A stretch of DNA of 64,000 nucleotides, taken from contig CM055102.1 in the NCBI GenBank assembly GCA_029204225.1, positions 29,068,969 to 29,132,968 of the forward strand. The letters run 5' to 3'. This stretch comes from Diphasiastrum complanatum (lineage: Eukaryota; Streptophyta; Lycopodiopsida; Lycopodiales; Lycopodiaceae). The notes beneath the pieces were generated by a model. The model was given only the letters and a program-made list of their open reading frames with translations, had not been told where the DNA came from and searched no databases. Both the position numbers and the translations under genes were made by a program. Each line of letters opens with the position of its first letter. Positions within the stretch are counted from its first letter, which is position 1. Below, in pieces: positions 22,481 through 33,421 of this stretch.

Positions 22481-25400
22481 CTCCCTCTTCAACATTGGAT
22501 GCTAGTTTCAACATAGTCTTTGAGCACATTCCAAGATTAGATCTATGCATTAAATATAGGTCCTTTCCCAATGGTTTGGTGAAGATATCAGCCACACACT
22601 CCTTTGAAGAGACATGTTGAAGCTCCACCTCTTTGGCAATGACTTGATCTCTCACAAAATGGTGAGCAATCTCAATGTGCTTGCTCCTTGCATGAAAAAC
22701 AGGATTGCTTGCCAAGCTTTGGGCTGAAAGGTTATCACAAAGTATGATTGGAGTCTTCTCTGGTTCCAGCAAGTGAAGATCCAATAACATCCTCTTGATC
22801 CAAAGAATCTCCTTGGTGCATGTTGTTAATGCCTTGTACTCGGCTTCGGTGGAAGATAGAGAGATAGTTGGTTGCTTCTTTGATAGCCATGAGACCACTC
22901 CATCTCCAAGATAGATTGCAAAGGCACTTGTTGACTTCCTATCCATTTGATCACCTGCAAAATCTGAATCTGAAAATCCACAAAGGTTAGGTGTAGTACC
23001 TCCATACAAGATGCCAAAATCTCTAGATCCCGAGATGTATCTAAGTACTCTCTTTCCTAGCTTCCAATGAGCCTCACTAGGATCTTGCATAAATTGACTT
23101 AGTTTACCAACCACAAAGCTTAGATCAGGTCTTGTGATGGTTAACCATATAAGAGATCCTATTAGCTTTCTATAGAGAGTAATGTCCTTGAAGGATCTTT
23201 CATTACTTCTTGTAGTTAGCTTTACATTTGATTCCATAGGAGTAGAAACAACTTTACAATCTTCCATATGAAACCTTTTTAGAATAGAGTTAACATACTT
23301 TTCTTGACATATGAATGTAGATTTAGAAGTTCTAATAATCTCTATTCCTAAGATATAATGAAGTTTACCAAGATCTTGAATTTCAAACTCTCTTTTGAGT
23401 GCCATCTTGATTTCATCTATATCTAGATTGTTACCACCACTTAAGATAATGTCATCAACATAGATCAAAAGTAAAGTGATATCATTTTCATTCAATCTAA
23501 AGTAGAGAGAATGATCATACTCACTCATAACAAAGTTTTGAGAAAGTAAGAAGGAATTGAGCTTAGCATACCAACTCCTTGGTGCTTGCTTTAGCCCATA
23601 CAAACTCTTTTGGAGATAGCACACATGATTAGGCTCATCATGTGAAACATAGCCCTCGGGTTGCTCCATGTAAATATCTTCTTCAAGATCACCATTCAAG
23701 AAGGCATTAGTAACATCCATTTGCCACATATCCCAATCATAAAGAGTTGCAAGAGAGATTAGGATTCGAATAGTTACCATCTTTGCCATGGGTGCAAAGG
23801 TCTCATCATAGTCAATACCATATTCTTGAGCATACCCCTTTGCCACCAACCTTGCCTTGTACTTGTTGATTGATCCATCTTGATTTGTCTTGATCTTGAA
23901 GATCCACTTACAACCAATTGCCTTCTTGTCCTTTGGAAGCTTTACCAACCTCCATGTGTTGCTTTTGATGAGTGCTTGATGCTCATGATCCATGGCTTGG
24001 ATCCATTCCTTCTTTTGAATTGCTTCACCTACACAAGTTGGTTCATCAAAAGAGGTAAGAAAAGCAAAGTTAGAGTTGTCCACCACTTGCTTTCCTTTTT
24101 CATCATAGGTTAGCCTTGATGGCTTAGCCCTTTGCCTTTGAGTCTTCCTTGAAGTTTGCTTTGGAGTGGCATCTCCATCTTCATCCAAGACATCTTGCAC
24201 ATCATGATGATTAGTAGGCACATCAACATCAACATCAACAACATTGGAAACATTCTCTTCATGAAAGATGACATCCCTACTTATGACAACTTTCTTTGTA
24301 GAAGGAATGTACACTTTGTAAGCCTTGCTTACTTCACTATAGCCAACAAACACACCCTTCTTTGATGAAGGATCTTCTTTAGTTCTATCATCAAGTGTGA
24401 TATTGACAAAACATGTACATCCAAAGATCCTACAATGCTTGACACTCGGCCTTCTACCATAAAGAACCTCATGAGGAGTTTTACCATCCAAGGAAGCACT
24501 TGTCCATCTATTACATAGATAGTTAGCACATGCTAAAGCTTCCCCCCAAAAAGACTTAGCAAGATTAGCATGTAGTCTCATTGCCTTGGCACATTCACAA
24601 AGGGTTCTATTCTTCCTCTCGGCCACTCCATTCTGTTGTGGAGTCCTAGGACTAGACATCTCCCTCTTAATCCCATGTGCTATACAAAAGTCTTTGAACC
24701 TATTTGAGGTGTATTCCCCTCCATTATCAGATCTTAAGCATTTGATCTTTGTATTGAATTGGTTTTCCATTTCATTCTTGAACTTGACAAATGCAGCAAA
24801 CACTTCATCCTTACTTTTAAGAAGATAGATCCAAGTATACCTACTAAAGTCATCAATGAAAGTTGCATACATCTTTGCCCCACCATTGCTAGTTGTACTA
24901 GAAGAATGAATATCAGAATGCACAAGTTGAAAAGCTTCTTTAGATCTAGAAGTAGATCTAGAATAAGCAAGTCTATGAGATTTGGACAAGGCACAATGTT
25001 CACAAACACTATTGTTTGCAACAAGACTTTTAGGGAGACCAAGAACAAGCTCTTTCTTTGCCATTACCTCCAAAGATTTGAAGTTGGGATGGCCCAACCT
25101 CTTGTGCCAAACTTCTTGGTTTGTCAATTGCTCCCTAGCCATACATCCTTCATGATTAGAGATCACACATGCATCAAGCTTGAAAAGTTTACCATGCCTC
25201 CTACCTTGAGCAATCAAGGATCCACATTTACTTATCAAACATGCATCTCCAATGAACTCCACATCAAGTCCTTTGTCAATCATTTGACTTACACTAAGCA
25301 AATTCTTAGTGATTGAAGGAATGTACAAAACATTTTCAAGATTTGCTTTCCTATTTGTTGAAAGGGAAATAGGAATAGTGCCTATGCCTTTGATGTCACA

Positions 25401-25682
25401 TTGACCATCATTTGCAGTGTAGATGATGTTACCTTCTCCCTCATAAGACAATAAGGATGTAAAGTATTCCTTATGTCTTGTCATGTGAGATGAGGCTCCA
25501 CTATCAATCCACCAAGGATCATTATCATCTATGTTGGCTAACAAACTTGAAGTCATAACAAGTGATTCACATGTGTTATGTTCTTCCTCATCTATTGTAA
25601 GATTTCCTTGCCTCTCTCCTTGCTCTCTTTTCTTCTTATAACATTCATTTGCAAATGACCTTTTATCCCACAATAAAAGCAC
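22476..25682 (-). CDS. Cop1 pol: protease, integrase, RT, RNase H
   Basis: One open frame of 1068 codons running into the 3' LTR. Domains in copia order: the zinc-knuckle end (FANEC, residues 10-14), aspartic protease WWIDSGASSHMT with Asp near residue 60, integrase with WHKRLGHP and CEHC zinc ligands (about 190-235) and core TFIDDFSRYTW, LRSDNGGEY and NGVAERKNRTL (about 260-370), RT with CKWIFKIK and the catalytic YVDD (about 570-800), and RNase H with SDSDFAGD, STEAEYKAL and DNLSAQSL (about 870-1020). All catalytic motifs are intact, fitting a recent insertion. No ATG opens this frame: it is cut off from gag by a one-base deletion near 25655 inside the zinc knuckle, so this copy probably cannot make a normal polyprotein. 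Confidence 0.95.
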   Translation of the reverse strand: MLLLWDKRSFANECYKKKREQGERQGNLTIDEEEHNTCESLVMTSSLLANIDDNDPWWIDSGASSHMTRHKEYFTSLLSYEGEGNIIYTANDGQCDIKGIGTIPISLSTNRKANLENVLYIPSITKNLLSVSQMIDKGLDVEFIGDACLISKCGSLIAQGRRHGKLFKLDACVISNHEGCMAREQLTNQEVWHKRLGHPNFKSLEVMAKKELVLGLPKSLVANNSVCEHCALSKSHRLAYSRSTSRSKEAFQLVHSDIHSSSTTSNGGAKMYATFIDDFSRYTWIYLLKSKDEVFAAFVKFKNEMENQFNTKIKCLRSDNGGEYTSNRFKDFCIAHGIKREMSSPRTPQQNGVAERKNRTLCECAKAMRLHANLAKSFWGEALACANYLCNRWTSASLDGKTPHEVLYGRRPSVKHCRIFGCTCFVNITLDDRTKEDPSSKKGVFVGYSEVSKAYKVYIPSTKKVVISRDVIFHEENVSNVVDVDVDVPTNHHDVQDVLDEDGDATPKQTSRKTQRQRAKPSRLTYDEKGKQVVDNSNFAFLTSFDEPTCVGEAIQKKEWIQAMDHEHQALIKSNTWRLVKLPKDKKAIGCKWIFKIKTNQDGSINKYKARLVAKGYAQEYGIDYDETFAPMAKMVTIRILISLATLYDWDMWQMDVTNAFLNGDLEEDIYMEQPEGYVSHDEPNHVCYLQKSLYGLKQAPRSWYAKLNSFLLSQNFVMSEYDHSLYFRLNENDITLLLIYVDDIILSGGNNLDIDEIKMALKREFEIQDLGKLHYILGIEIIRTSKSTFICQEKYVNSILKRFHMEDCKVVSTPMESNVKLTTRSNERSFKDITLYRKLIGSLIWLTITRPDLSFVVGKLSQFMQDPSEAHWKLGKRVLRYISGSRDFGILYGGTTPNLCGFSDSDFAGDQMDRKSTSAFAIYLGDGVVSWLSKKQPTISLSSTEAEYKALTTCTKEILWIKRMLLDLHLLEPEKTPIILCDNLSAQSLASNPVFHARSKHIEIAHHFVRDQVIAKEVELQHVSSKECVADIFTKPLGKDLYLMHRSNLGMCSKTMLKLASNVEEGV

Positions 25683-26428
25683 TTGAACTTTGACTTATTG
25701 TTCTTAGTAGAAGAGGAAGAGGAAGAGTGATCATCATGATCAAAGTTACCACCTTTGGACCATTTCCCTTTGCCTTTACCTTTGCCCTTGAATTTGCCTT
25801 TTGTGAAGAAAGCCTCTTCACCTCCACCTTGCAAGGATGCACCATCAAGCTTTGATTGCAACCTATGTTCTTCAGCCAATAAGATTTCTTGCAAGTCAAC
25901 CACACTTGGCAAGACTCTTTGAATGGCAAAACTTTGCACAAGGTTAGCATGTTCATTTAGCAAACCATTCAACATAACTTGGACTATTTCACCATCTTTT
26001 ATGTTCTCATCAATGCATGCTAAATCATCACTTAGGGACTTAACTCTCAAGATAAATGCATGAGCACTTTCACCCTCTCTTTGCCTACTAGAAAATATTT
26101 GTCTCCTTAGGGTCAATACCCTAGATGTGGACTTTGATTCAAAGAGCTTCTTTAAGGCATTCCATGCCTCACTTGCACTTTGACACTTTCCAACTTCCTT
26201 GAGAAGTTCATTTGTAACATTCATTTTAATGATATGAAGAGCCCTTTTGGCCTTCTTATCAAACCTTTGTTGCTCTTGAAGTGTGAGAGGTCTCTCTTCA
26301 ATTTATGCAACTATGTCCATGAGTTCATTCAACTCAAGTAAGGACTCCATCCTCACTTTCCAAGTAGAGTAGTTTGATGAACTCAACCTTTCACTAGACT
26401 CTAGCATGATCCCACCATTGGAAGCCAT
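25592..26428 (-). pseudogene. Cop1 gag, with one stop and a frameshift
   Basis: Starts at ATG 26428 (MASNGG) with the copia gag signature YSTWKVRME. A TAA stop at 26303-26305 lies about 42 codons in. After it the frame is open through a UBN2-type gag (ESKSTSRVLTLRRQIF, SLSDDLACI, VMLNGL) to a Gly/Lys-rich basic region and the zinc knuckle CFYCGIKGH. The knuckle is broken by a one-base deletion: its last Cys lies in the pol frame. The stop and deletion are the only defects I see in the element's coding region. Confidence 0.9.
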
Positions 26429-27587
26429 GATTCTAATGTTTCTTCAACTTTTAGGTTCTGTCCTAAAGCACTTAGCACTCACTTTTCTCTCAACAAATGA
26501 TAGATAAAGAGATCTATGAAGATTTAGGACCCTAAAACACTTCTATCTTGAACCTAGATGGTTTCCAAGCATAGAAAGGAAGATTGAAACACATGCAACA
26601 CTTTGCACACACTAAGAATGGATTACAAAATCAAACCAACCTGAACACACTCTTGCTTAAGCTCTCAAACTTTCCAGCAAGTGACCAAATCAAGTTATGG
26701 TGTGAAGAGTTACTTGCATTCTTAGAAAATACCCAAAACTAGGATGCCAAGATTACCTAGTAATGAACAAACTTGATCAACATATGATCAACACACTAAG
26801 ATATTGATTCAACCTGTAAAACCACATGTAAACCACACTTCTAAAAGTTTATAAACTCCAGCAAGTGATAAATACAAGATTTAGAGGTGAATGAATGAGC
26901 ACACTTAGTGAATCACAAGACTAGCTTCACTATCTTGTCAAATCTTGGTGTTTAGATGTAGATCTAAGATCACTTCACATGAGAATGTTCCTCAACCTGT
27001 TAAGAACCTGAAAACACACTTGCATAATGGTTAACACCTTCCAGCAAATGCTCCAATCAAATTACATAAGGAGAGTTACTTACATGCTCAACAAAGTACA
27101 CCAAAATTTATGCCAAAATTGATGACAATCTTTACAATATGCTCTTCACAATGGAGCTTACAATATGTTCACCCAAAAAAGGGGATCTTTCATCCAAATG
27201 GGAGCTTTGCTCAGCCTTTAGGAGAATTACAACTCACTCAAAAGAGCATTTGTCATCCACTTAAGGAGAAGTTTCATCCACTTAAGGAGAGTGTTCATCC
27301 AAGAATGGAGATTGTCAACAATAGGATTGAAAAGAACATTGTTAGTATTGAATATGCACAAGCCTCACAATCACAAATGATTAGGTGTTATGATCTGATC
27401 CAAAATAGTTTCTTTTCAGCCTCTGATCTTCAATAGACCTGAAATATTCTTTTGATCCACAAGTTCAACTCACAAAACAAAGGTTAGTAAGATTTGATCA
27501 ACAAAGCAATGCAAAATCATGCTAGAACTTGATCAAACATCCAAATATCACCAAAAATGGAATACTTACTGTAAATAGAAGCCAACC
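26429..27587 (-). other. Cop1 leader with diverged tandem repeats
   Basis: Untranslated leader between primer-binding site and gag, about 1.16 kb, long for a copia element. Three diverged repeats begin with AACCTG near 26640, 26812 and 26994 (period about 170-180), each followed by a CCAGCAA box and a GAGTTACTT-like or related segment. Short units of the CATCCACTTAAGGAGA type recur at 27190-27310. One plus-strand opening at 27110-27436 reads through these units and is not considered coding. Confidence 0.7.
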
Positions 27588-27600
27588 AGCTCTGATACCA
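27588..27600 (-). other. Primer-binding site of Cop1 (tRNA-iMet)
   Basis: Minus-strand TGGTATCAGAGCT, the classical initiator-methionine tRNA complement, adjoins the 5' LTR with no spacer. Confidence 0.95.
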
Positions 27601-28255
27601 TGTGAAAAATACAGATCCTAAGTGGATCTAAACTCCAAGATCATTGGCTTGAATGCTTGCACTCCAAACTACATAAGCTAGGAATTGGCAACACATTCTA
27701 TGCTACCTAGAATGCAAAGAACTTGATCAAAAAGCATTTATCACAAATGGAAACTTCCATAAACATCAAGTGCGGCCCAAAATAGCATTATACAGTCCAT
27801 AATACATCAGCCTATCACTTTTGGAAAGCACCTAAGATCATACACAATAGCTTGAAGACAATACACACAACAATGCTCTCAATGGAGGAAGAAACAATGA
27901 CAATGATCTATTGATCTCAATGAAGCATACAAAAGGTTTCTCCAACCTGTTCTCCACGACTTCCCTACTATTTATGGATGAGGAAGATGACTCTCTCTCC
28001 TCTCTCTAGAAGGTACTTGACCCTAGATATTCCCTATATAGAAAAAATAGCTAAAAATGGCTTATATGACCAAAATACATCAAAATGGTCTCATTTTGAA
28101 GGGTATGAAGTTTGACACTTCATCATACTGAAAAAATACAGTAAATAAAAACATTGTGTCCTGGTTCACATGTGTGAAACTCCAGAACCAAAACTATTTA
28201 CAATTTTAGCCAATTTAGGCCTCAAACTAGCTAGGAAATGTTGACAATTTTCACA
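27601..28255 (-). repeat. 5' LTR of Cop1
   Basis: 655 bp, partner of 21826-22480. Its palindrome core is CATGTG in place of CACGTG, a C-to-T type change. A likely TATA box lies at 28033-28041. Confidence 0.97.
28033..28041 (-). promoter_or_regulatory. Putative TATA box of Cop1 5' LTR
   Basis: Minus-strand CTATATAGGG about 215 bases into the 655-bp LTR, a usual place for an LTR TATA box. Assigned by sequence only. Confidence 0.5.
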
Positions 28256-28585
28256 ATAAGTTCTCCATTCCATGGCGAATGTTGTCTTGTGCTAGTCTTG
28301 GGAGGCTATTTTCACCTGGTTGTAGCCGCTGAAGCCATCCAAAAAATTGTAGGCTTCGTCGCCAGCTACTCTATCGAGAACACTTTTCGTAAATGGTAAA
28401 GGAAAATGGTCCTTTTTGGTGACTGCATTAAGCGCCTTCAGATTTACACATATACGTATTTTGCCATTCTTCTTGGGTACTATAACTATCGGCGATTTCA
28501 TAAATGAAATCTACATCCATAAATTCCGTGTGCTCGATTTCATAAATGAAATCTACATCCATAAGTTTCTGCAACTCTTGCTTGA
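28256..28585 (-). pseudogene. Reverse transcriptase of element B, 5' part
   Basis: Minus-strand fingers region with IVIVPKKNGKIRICVNL, ALNAVTKKDHFPLPF and FLDGFSGYNQVKI, followed by a stop and then Cop1. Just upstream, a 42-bp in-frame tandem duplication (GATTTCATAAATG units at 28494 and 28536) doubles the MDVDFIYEI segment. The second copy of ATAAG (28256-28260) marks the Cop1 insertion. Confidence 0.85.
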
Positions 28586-30219
28586 TCAGTTCTGTATAAT
28601 TCGGGTTGCAGCGGTAGTACGGCTTACCTTGGGGACTGCTCCGTCCACCAAAGGTATGGGGTGTTGGACTACTGTTGGTGGAATGCCCTTTAGATCACTA
28701 TAGCTCCAAGCAAAACAGTCTTTATATTCCACCAACAAGGATCGTAGTCTCTTGAACTGCATGGGTGTTAACTGCTCTCCCACATGCACTATCCTTTCTT
28801 CTTCTCCTGGTTCCACAAGATTCATCGGCTGTGTTCGCGCAGGTCCCTCAAAGACTTGTTCTGCTGGTGCCTGACTTTGATCAGGTTCTCGTTGGGCTCG
28901 CGGCATCATGATTACCATGTCGTCCAATGTATAATTCTTGAAAGTATCAGGCATGTCGTGAACTGGAGCTCGTCGAGATTCCTCTTTCAGCATATTGATC
29001 TTGGCCCGACTGGTCATTTTTTTATTTTTTGTCACCTGTGGATAAGATGATGCTGTATCTGAGTCCAACTTGATTGACTCCAAGGAATCCAACACCTTTT
29101 TTTTGTTCTTTTTTGTCATTTTGGTGGGTTCATCCTTGTTGTCTTTCTTCGGGACTGCTGTGACATTCGCCTCATGGTTGCGAATATCAACGTCTACTGT
29201 AGCTATTGCCTCTTTGGGTAGGTCACTCCATCGGATCACCTGGTTGTAGCGTTGCTTCAACTGATTATTCTTATTCGCAAGTGCCTTGGGTGGATCGATC
29301 CTTGAGACTTTCGCCATAGCAGACCTTTGTGGTGGTTGAGCTGGTACCTTCTTGGTTCCCTAACGATCTGGGTCCATGTGGTGTAGGACTTGTTCATCAG
29401 TTAGCTCAATCTCCTTATTATAAGTTAGAGCATGTTGCCAAGGGACTAGCGGCTCCACTGACAGCCATGCTACGTTTATCATATTCATCCCAAATGTGAT
29501 TGGTGTGTCCATAGTGTAACATTTGGGTGAAGATGTATTTGATTTTGGATCTGATTCATATTGACATGTCTGGCAGTCAATAGTTGCTAATGCATCCGTC
29601 CATCTCATGACATCCATCTCTGAATGATAGTGACCTCCCTTGACTGGCCTTGGGCGGTCAATCGTATGATTTGTTGTGGATGATCCGTCATCAGCTTTGG
29701 GTGAAATAGGTTTCACCGCCCATGTGGTTGGATCTACCTTTACAGCCTGTTCTCTGTTCTCGAAGGTGAGTTTCCCTGTACCCCAGTTGTGTACTACTTG
29801 CGTAGCTCTCAACCATGGTCTTCCTAGTAAAACACGGTATGCAGATGGAGATTCAGGTATATCCATGACCACAAAAGTAATCACATACTGCATGCCTGCT
29901 ATCTTTACAAGAATATCAACAACTACACCTATTGGTTTCACACAGGATTGATCTGCTAGCTTGACGGCAAATCTGGCTGGCTTCAATCCTTGTAATTCCC
30001 ATTTTTCATACAAAGTAGTAGAGATAAAATTGACACCCGATCCTCCATCTACCACTGCCGCCTCATCCTCGTATCTCTTGTGTTTGATTGGCAAAGTGAT
30101 GTTGTGTTCCTCACTTTCCCATGCTACTCCGATGTGGAGGACGTTACTTGTTTCATCATAGCCCACACAATAGATGGGCTCAGACGCTACTGGCTCCTCA
30201 TCCGCGTTGGCCTATTTCG
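28586..30219 (-). pseudogene. Protease and linker of element B
   Basis: Protease at 30166-29360: VVDGGSGVNFIS active site (DGG), VLLGRPWLRATQVVHNWG, then a conserved tail VDPTTWAVKP, ending at a stop after HHMDPDR. The linker at 29317-28586 is Lys-rich and contains FKNYTLDDMVIMMPRAQ and EYKDCFAWSYSDLKGIPP, the segment leading into RT. These match element A at 12571-11153 in order and content. Confidence 0.8.
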
Positions 30220-32165
30220 CTAGAAGGCTTTTCGCTTGTGGTGCAATCCGCAGTAGTTCTCCGAGTGGTAAACTAATGTGGCTTGAAAGCAAGAGTGTAG
30301 CCTTTCAGTGCGTGGTTCCTCAGGCTCCACCATGTGAAAAGGTGGTTCATGTTGGTGCAACCGATCATTCTGATCAGTGCGCTGTGGTGAGCCCGTTTGC
30401 AGTTCCCGTTCGACGCCGACTAGAGGTTCTGTGAGATTGTTTTGTTCTTGCTCTTTTTCCTCCTCTTGTGCTTTTTGTACCCAATGTCTTATTTTCTGGT
30501 ACTGTATTCTCTCTTCCCTCACATTTGGATATGGCGCTGAAGTTGAGGGTTGGTCGTCAGCGACCAATGGTGGTGGTGAGGGAGCCACTTCCTTCCTCTT
30601 ATGTGCTCGCATAACAACTAACATAGGAGCGTGGTCATGTCGACCTTTCGATGGCATCCCCGCTAGAACTACTGATTGCTGTATGGCAATGAGGTTAAGA
30701 GGTGCACTGGTTCCAGGTTTAAATGGACAATTTTTGAAACAGTGCCCATAATCGCAATCTTGGCAGGAGGTTGTATATTGTCCCTTGTAGGGACATTCTG
30801 CAATTCTGTGTCCCTCACCGCATCCGTAGCAGCCGTAATTTCTTCCACCTTGATGTTGAGTTTGAGCTGCATAGGCCGAAACATATTCATTTATGGCAGG
30901 ATCCATAAATGGTTCATCTGGTCCGTACCAATGATGCTGCTCAGGTTGAGGTGGCATTTGCATTTCTTGTTTCGCTGATGTCAGGTTTTCATGGGCCACT
31001 TGTTGATTGGCTGGCCCTGGTGGAGCAGGTAAGGCCATGCGTTGTGGTTGATTGGGTGCGCCGTACCTTGGTGCCGCGTTAGGTGCCCCTTGATGATAAG
31101 GATAAAAAGTCTGATAAGGACTTCTCTTCTGTTGAACAACCCTGGGGTTAAACGGGCAAAATGCCGTATCGTGCAATGTTGCATTGCACAGATGGCAGAA
31201 TCTATGTGTCAGTCTCAGATTTTGCTTTAGGACTGGACACTCATTCGCTGTATGGTTTTGCGTGCATACTGAACACCATAAATTTTCTCGTCGAGGATAC
31301 TGCAGCTGCTTTTGTTCCTGTTGATGTGGAGTTACTACTACAGTGCCTTGTAAGGCCTTCAGTTTCTGGTCAAACTGCGCCGTAAGTTGCTCCATCTGTT
31401 GTTTGTGTAATTTTGTCATTTGCTCCAACAACAGTTCTGTGGATAGAGCAGATGCGTTTGATGATGATGATGCGATCGAGGGAGTAGGAGTGTGGGTGGA
31501 AGGATATTCGTCGTCAGATCCCTCATCCTCTTTCCTGATGACATCTTCCATAGCTTCTTGCAGAGTAGCGTATTGCTCCTGTCGTTTCAGTTCTCTTTTG
31601 ATGCTTCGTGGTAATCTAGCTAGGAACCACATGATCACCGCATGATCGGGAGTCAAGGATGCACTGCACTCGGATCGTAGATGTTTGACCCGTTCAATAT
31701 AGTTCCGGACCCTTTATCATTTTCCCATCTTGACTTTGCTTAGCAGGAGAAACGAGTCTTCCAAGAACTTTCTTGGTTTAAAGCGCGTAATGAGAGCCAC
31801 TTTAACCGCTTCCCAGGTGTATTTCTCTTCCTCTGACAGGTTGAAAAACCAATCTTGAGCCACTACAAGCAAGGACATAGAAAATAGCATCAGCTTCTCT
31901 GCAGGTGTTCGTTCACCATAGATTCCACAAGCTTGCTCATAGATCTAGAGGAATCGGATGGGATCTGATGATCCGTCATATGTTGGTATCTCCATCCGTG
32001 GTGCCTCCGAACTGCGTGCAAGGGTACGACAAGTACAAGTTGGCCCATTGGATCCATTGGTGCTGGTTCCGGTTCTGTCTCTTGTTGCGCAGCTGCTAAT
32101 CTGGGAAGGTGTGGTGCCTGATTTGCTATCCTTTGTGCTATTGATCGTCCTGATCTCAGATTCAT
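30220..32165 (-). pseudogene. Gag of element B with four zinc knuckles
   Basis: Starts at ATG 32165 (MNLRSGRSIAQR). Capsid segment IPTYDGSSDPIRFL is in a second frame after a shift near 32040, and stops occur near 31945 and 31710. From 31656 the frame is open for about 470 codons: WFLARLPRSIKREL, then knuckles CSVCTQNHTANEC, CHLCNATLHDTAFC, CYGCGEGHRIAEC and CQDCDYGHCFKNC, then the MLVVMRAHK segment. Four knuckles match element A one for one. Confidence 0.85.
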
Positions 32166-32229
32166 CCAATGGTAGGTCCCAAAGTGATTGGATCTTGCTT
32201 ATACAATAGGATGCAATCTGGATTTTCAA

Positions 32230-33421
32230 GGATCTGATCGATCTGCTAGGCCGGAATGTATTTTAGGCCTTTTACAATGGTTTTTCCTTGATAAATTTTT
32301 ACTACTGATTGACCTGAGATTTTGACAGTAGCTGGATCTGATGCAGATCTTTCCACTGATCTAGTCTGCAAGGTTTATCTTGTGCGAGGGTTCTTTAGCT
32401 GTTTTTGCAGGTAAAGAACTTGATATCTTTCATATCTCTGGGAAGTAACTCTCGCAAGCTTCACAGTAGCTGGATCTAGGTCAGATCTCACTATAGAATT
32501 CTCTGCAAGAGTTAACTCTCGCAAGAAGTGAAAATTTCACTGCTTGCGAGGGTTCAAAATCACTTTCCAGATCTTCATACTAACTCTCGCAGGCTTCATC
32601 ACCGATGTAATTTGACATTCTAAATCGATTGAGAGGGTCTGCAAGAGTTCTTACTGGAAGGATTTGCTGGATCTTCACTTTTTAGTGATTTTTTGGCACT
32701 TAAATCCAATTTTCTGCTCATTGGAATCAAACTAACTCTCACAAGCTCTTCTGTGTCCTGGTCTCACTGAGATGGAGCTTCAAAATCCTCTGCGAGAGTT
32801 GTTGACTACTGGAAGTGAAAATTCCACGGTCTGCGAGAGTTCACTAGTACTTTCCCGTCTTTTTTTCACTAGGAACTCTCGCACAGACACTTAATCATCA
32901 AACCAACTCTCGCAAGCTTCTATGTGTCTTGGTCTCACTGAGATGGAACTTCAAAGGGCTCTGCGAGAGTTTTTATGAAGATTTGAATTTTTTCAAGGGT
33001 TTTTTGAATTTTTTATGATTTTTCTCTGGTTTTTACAATCTGCTTGGAACTAACTCTCGTAGGCTTCTGTGTAGGTCTGGGACAGTACCCTGGAGTTGCT
33101 GCCAGTCATGTAAGGGTTGATTTCCACTGATTCAAGAGATATAAAAATCTGATGAGTTCTTTTGGCTCTTTTTCCATCCAAAATGCAGATTGGTGTGTTT
33201 TTTGAGTTTTTTGAATGATTGGTTTGAGTTTCAAGCCCTTAGAGGTTGTTCAGGGCCTCTTCTACCATCTCACACCTCCTCCGCTGGCTGTGAACAGTCC
33301 AAACACAAAAGAAAATACAGAAAACTAACTCTAAACTCCCAAAAATCTATCTAAACTACTCTAAAAAGCAAGAAAATAGCTAAAATACAACTAAACTAGT
33401 TAGTGGAAACCTATCCCCGGC
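32230..33421 (-). other. Leader of element B with GCGAGAGTT array
   Basis: No coding sequence. Between about 32380 and 33120 there are roughly fifteen to twenty copies of GCGAGAGTTC or its reverse complement GAACTCTCGC, often extended as AACTCTCGCAAGCTTC, at irregular spacing and in both orientations (for example 32388, 32451, 32513, 32553, 32582, 32790, 32831, 32872, 32904, 32961 and 33051). The stretch 33131-33400 holds nothing recognisable. At 33409-33421 a remnant TGCCGGGGATAGG (minus) keeps only the inner half of the Asp-tRNA primer site. Confidence 0.7.

Larger units (their letters stand above)
21826..28255 (-). mobile_element. Ty1/copia element Cop1, full length
   Basis: Complete element of 6430 bp with two 655-bp LTRs (21826-22480 and 27601-28255) that end TG...CA and differ at about six positions by eye. 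It is flanked by the perfect target duplication ATAAG (21821-21825 and 28256-28260). The primer-binding site TGGTATCAGAGCT (27600-27588, minus) directly abuts the 5' LTR, and the purine tract GAAGAGGGAG (22490-22481, minus) abuts the 3' LTR. Gag and pol are nearly intact. It interrupts the RT of element B and is the youngest insertion of the nest. Confidence 0.97.

Noticed and set aside
27110..27436. Plus-strand open frame of 108 codons in the Cop1 leader
   Set aside because: It runs through short tandem units, antisense to the element, with no domain and no partner in other copies.
32380..33120. CRISPR-like array
   Set aside because: Repeats are about 10 bases, irregularly spaced, in both orientations and degenerate. 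The context is a plant retroelement leader.
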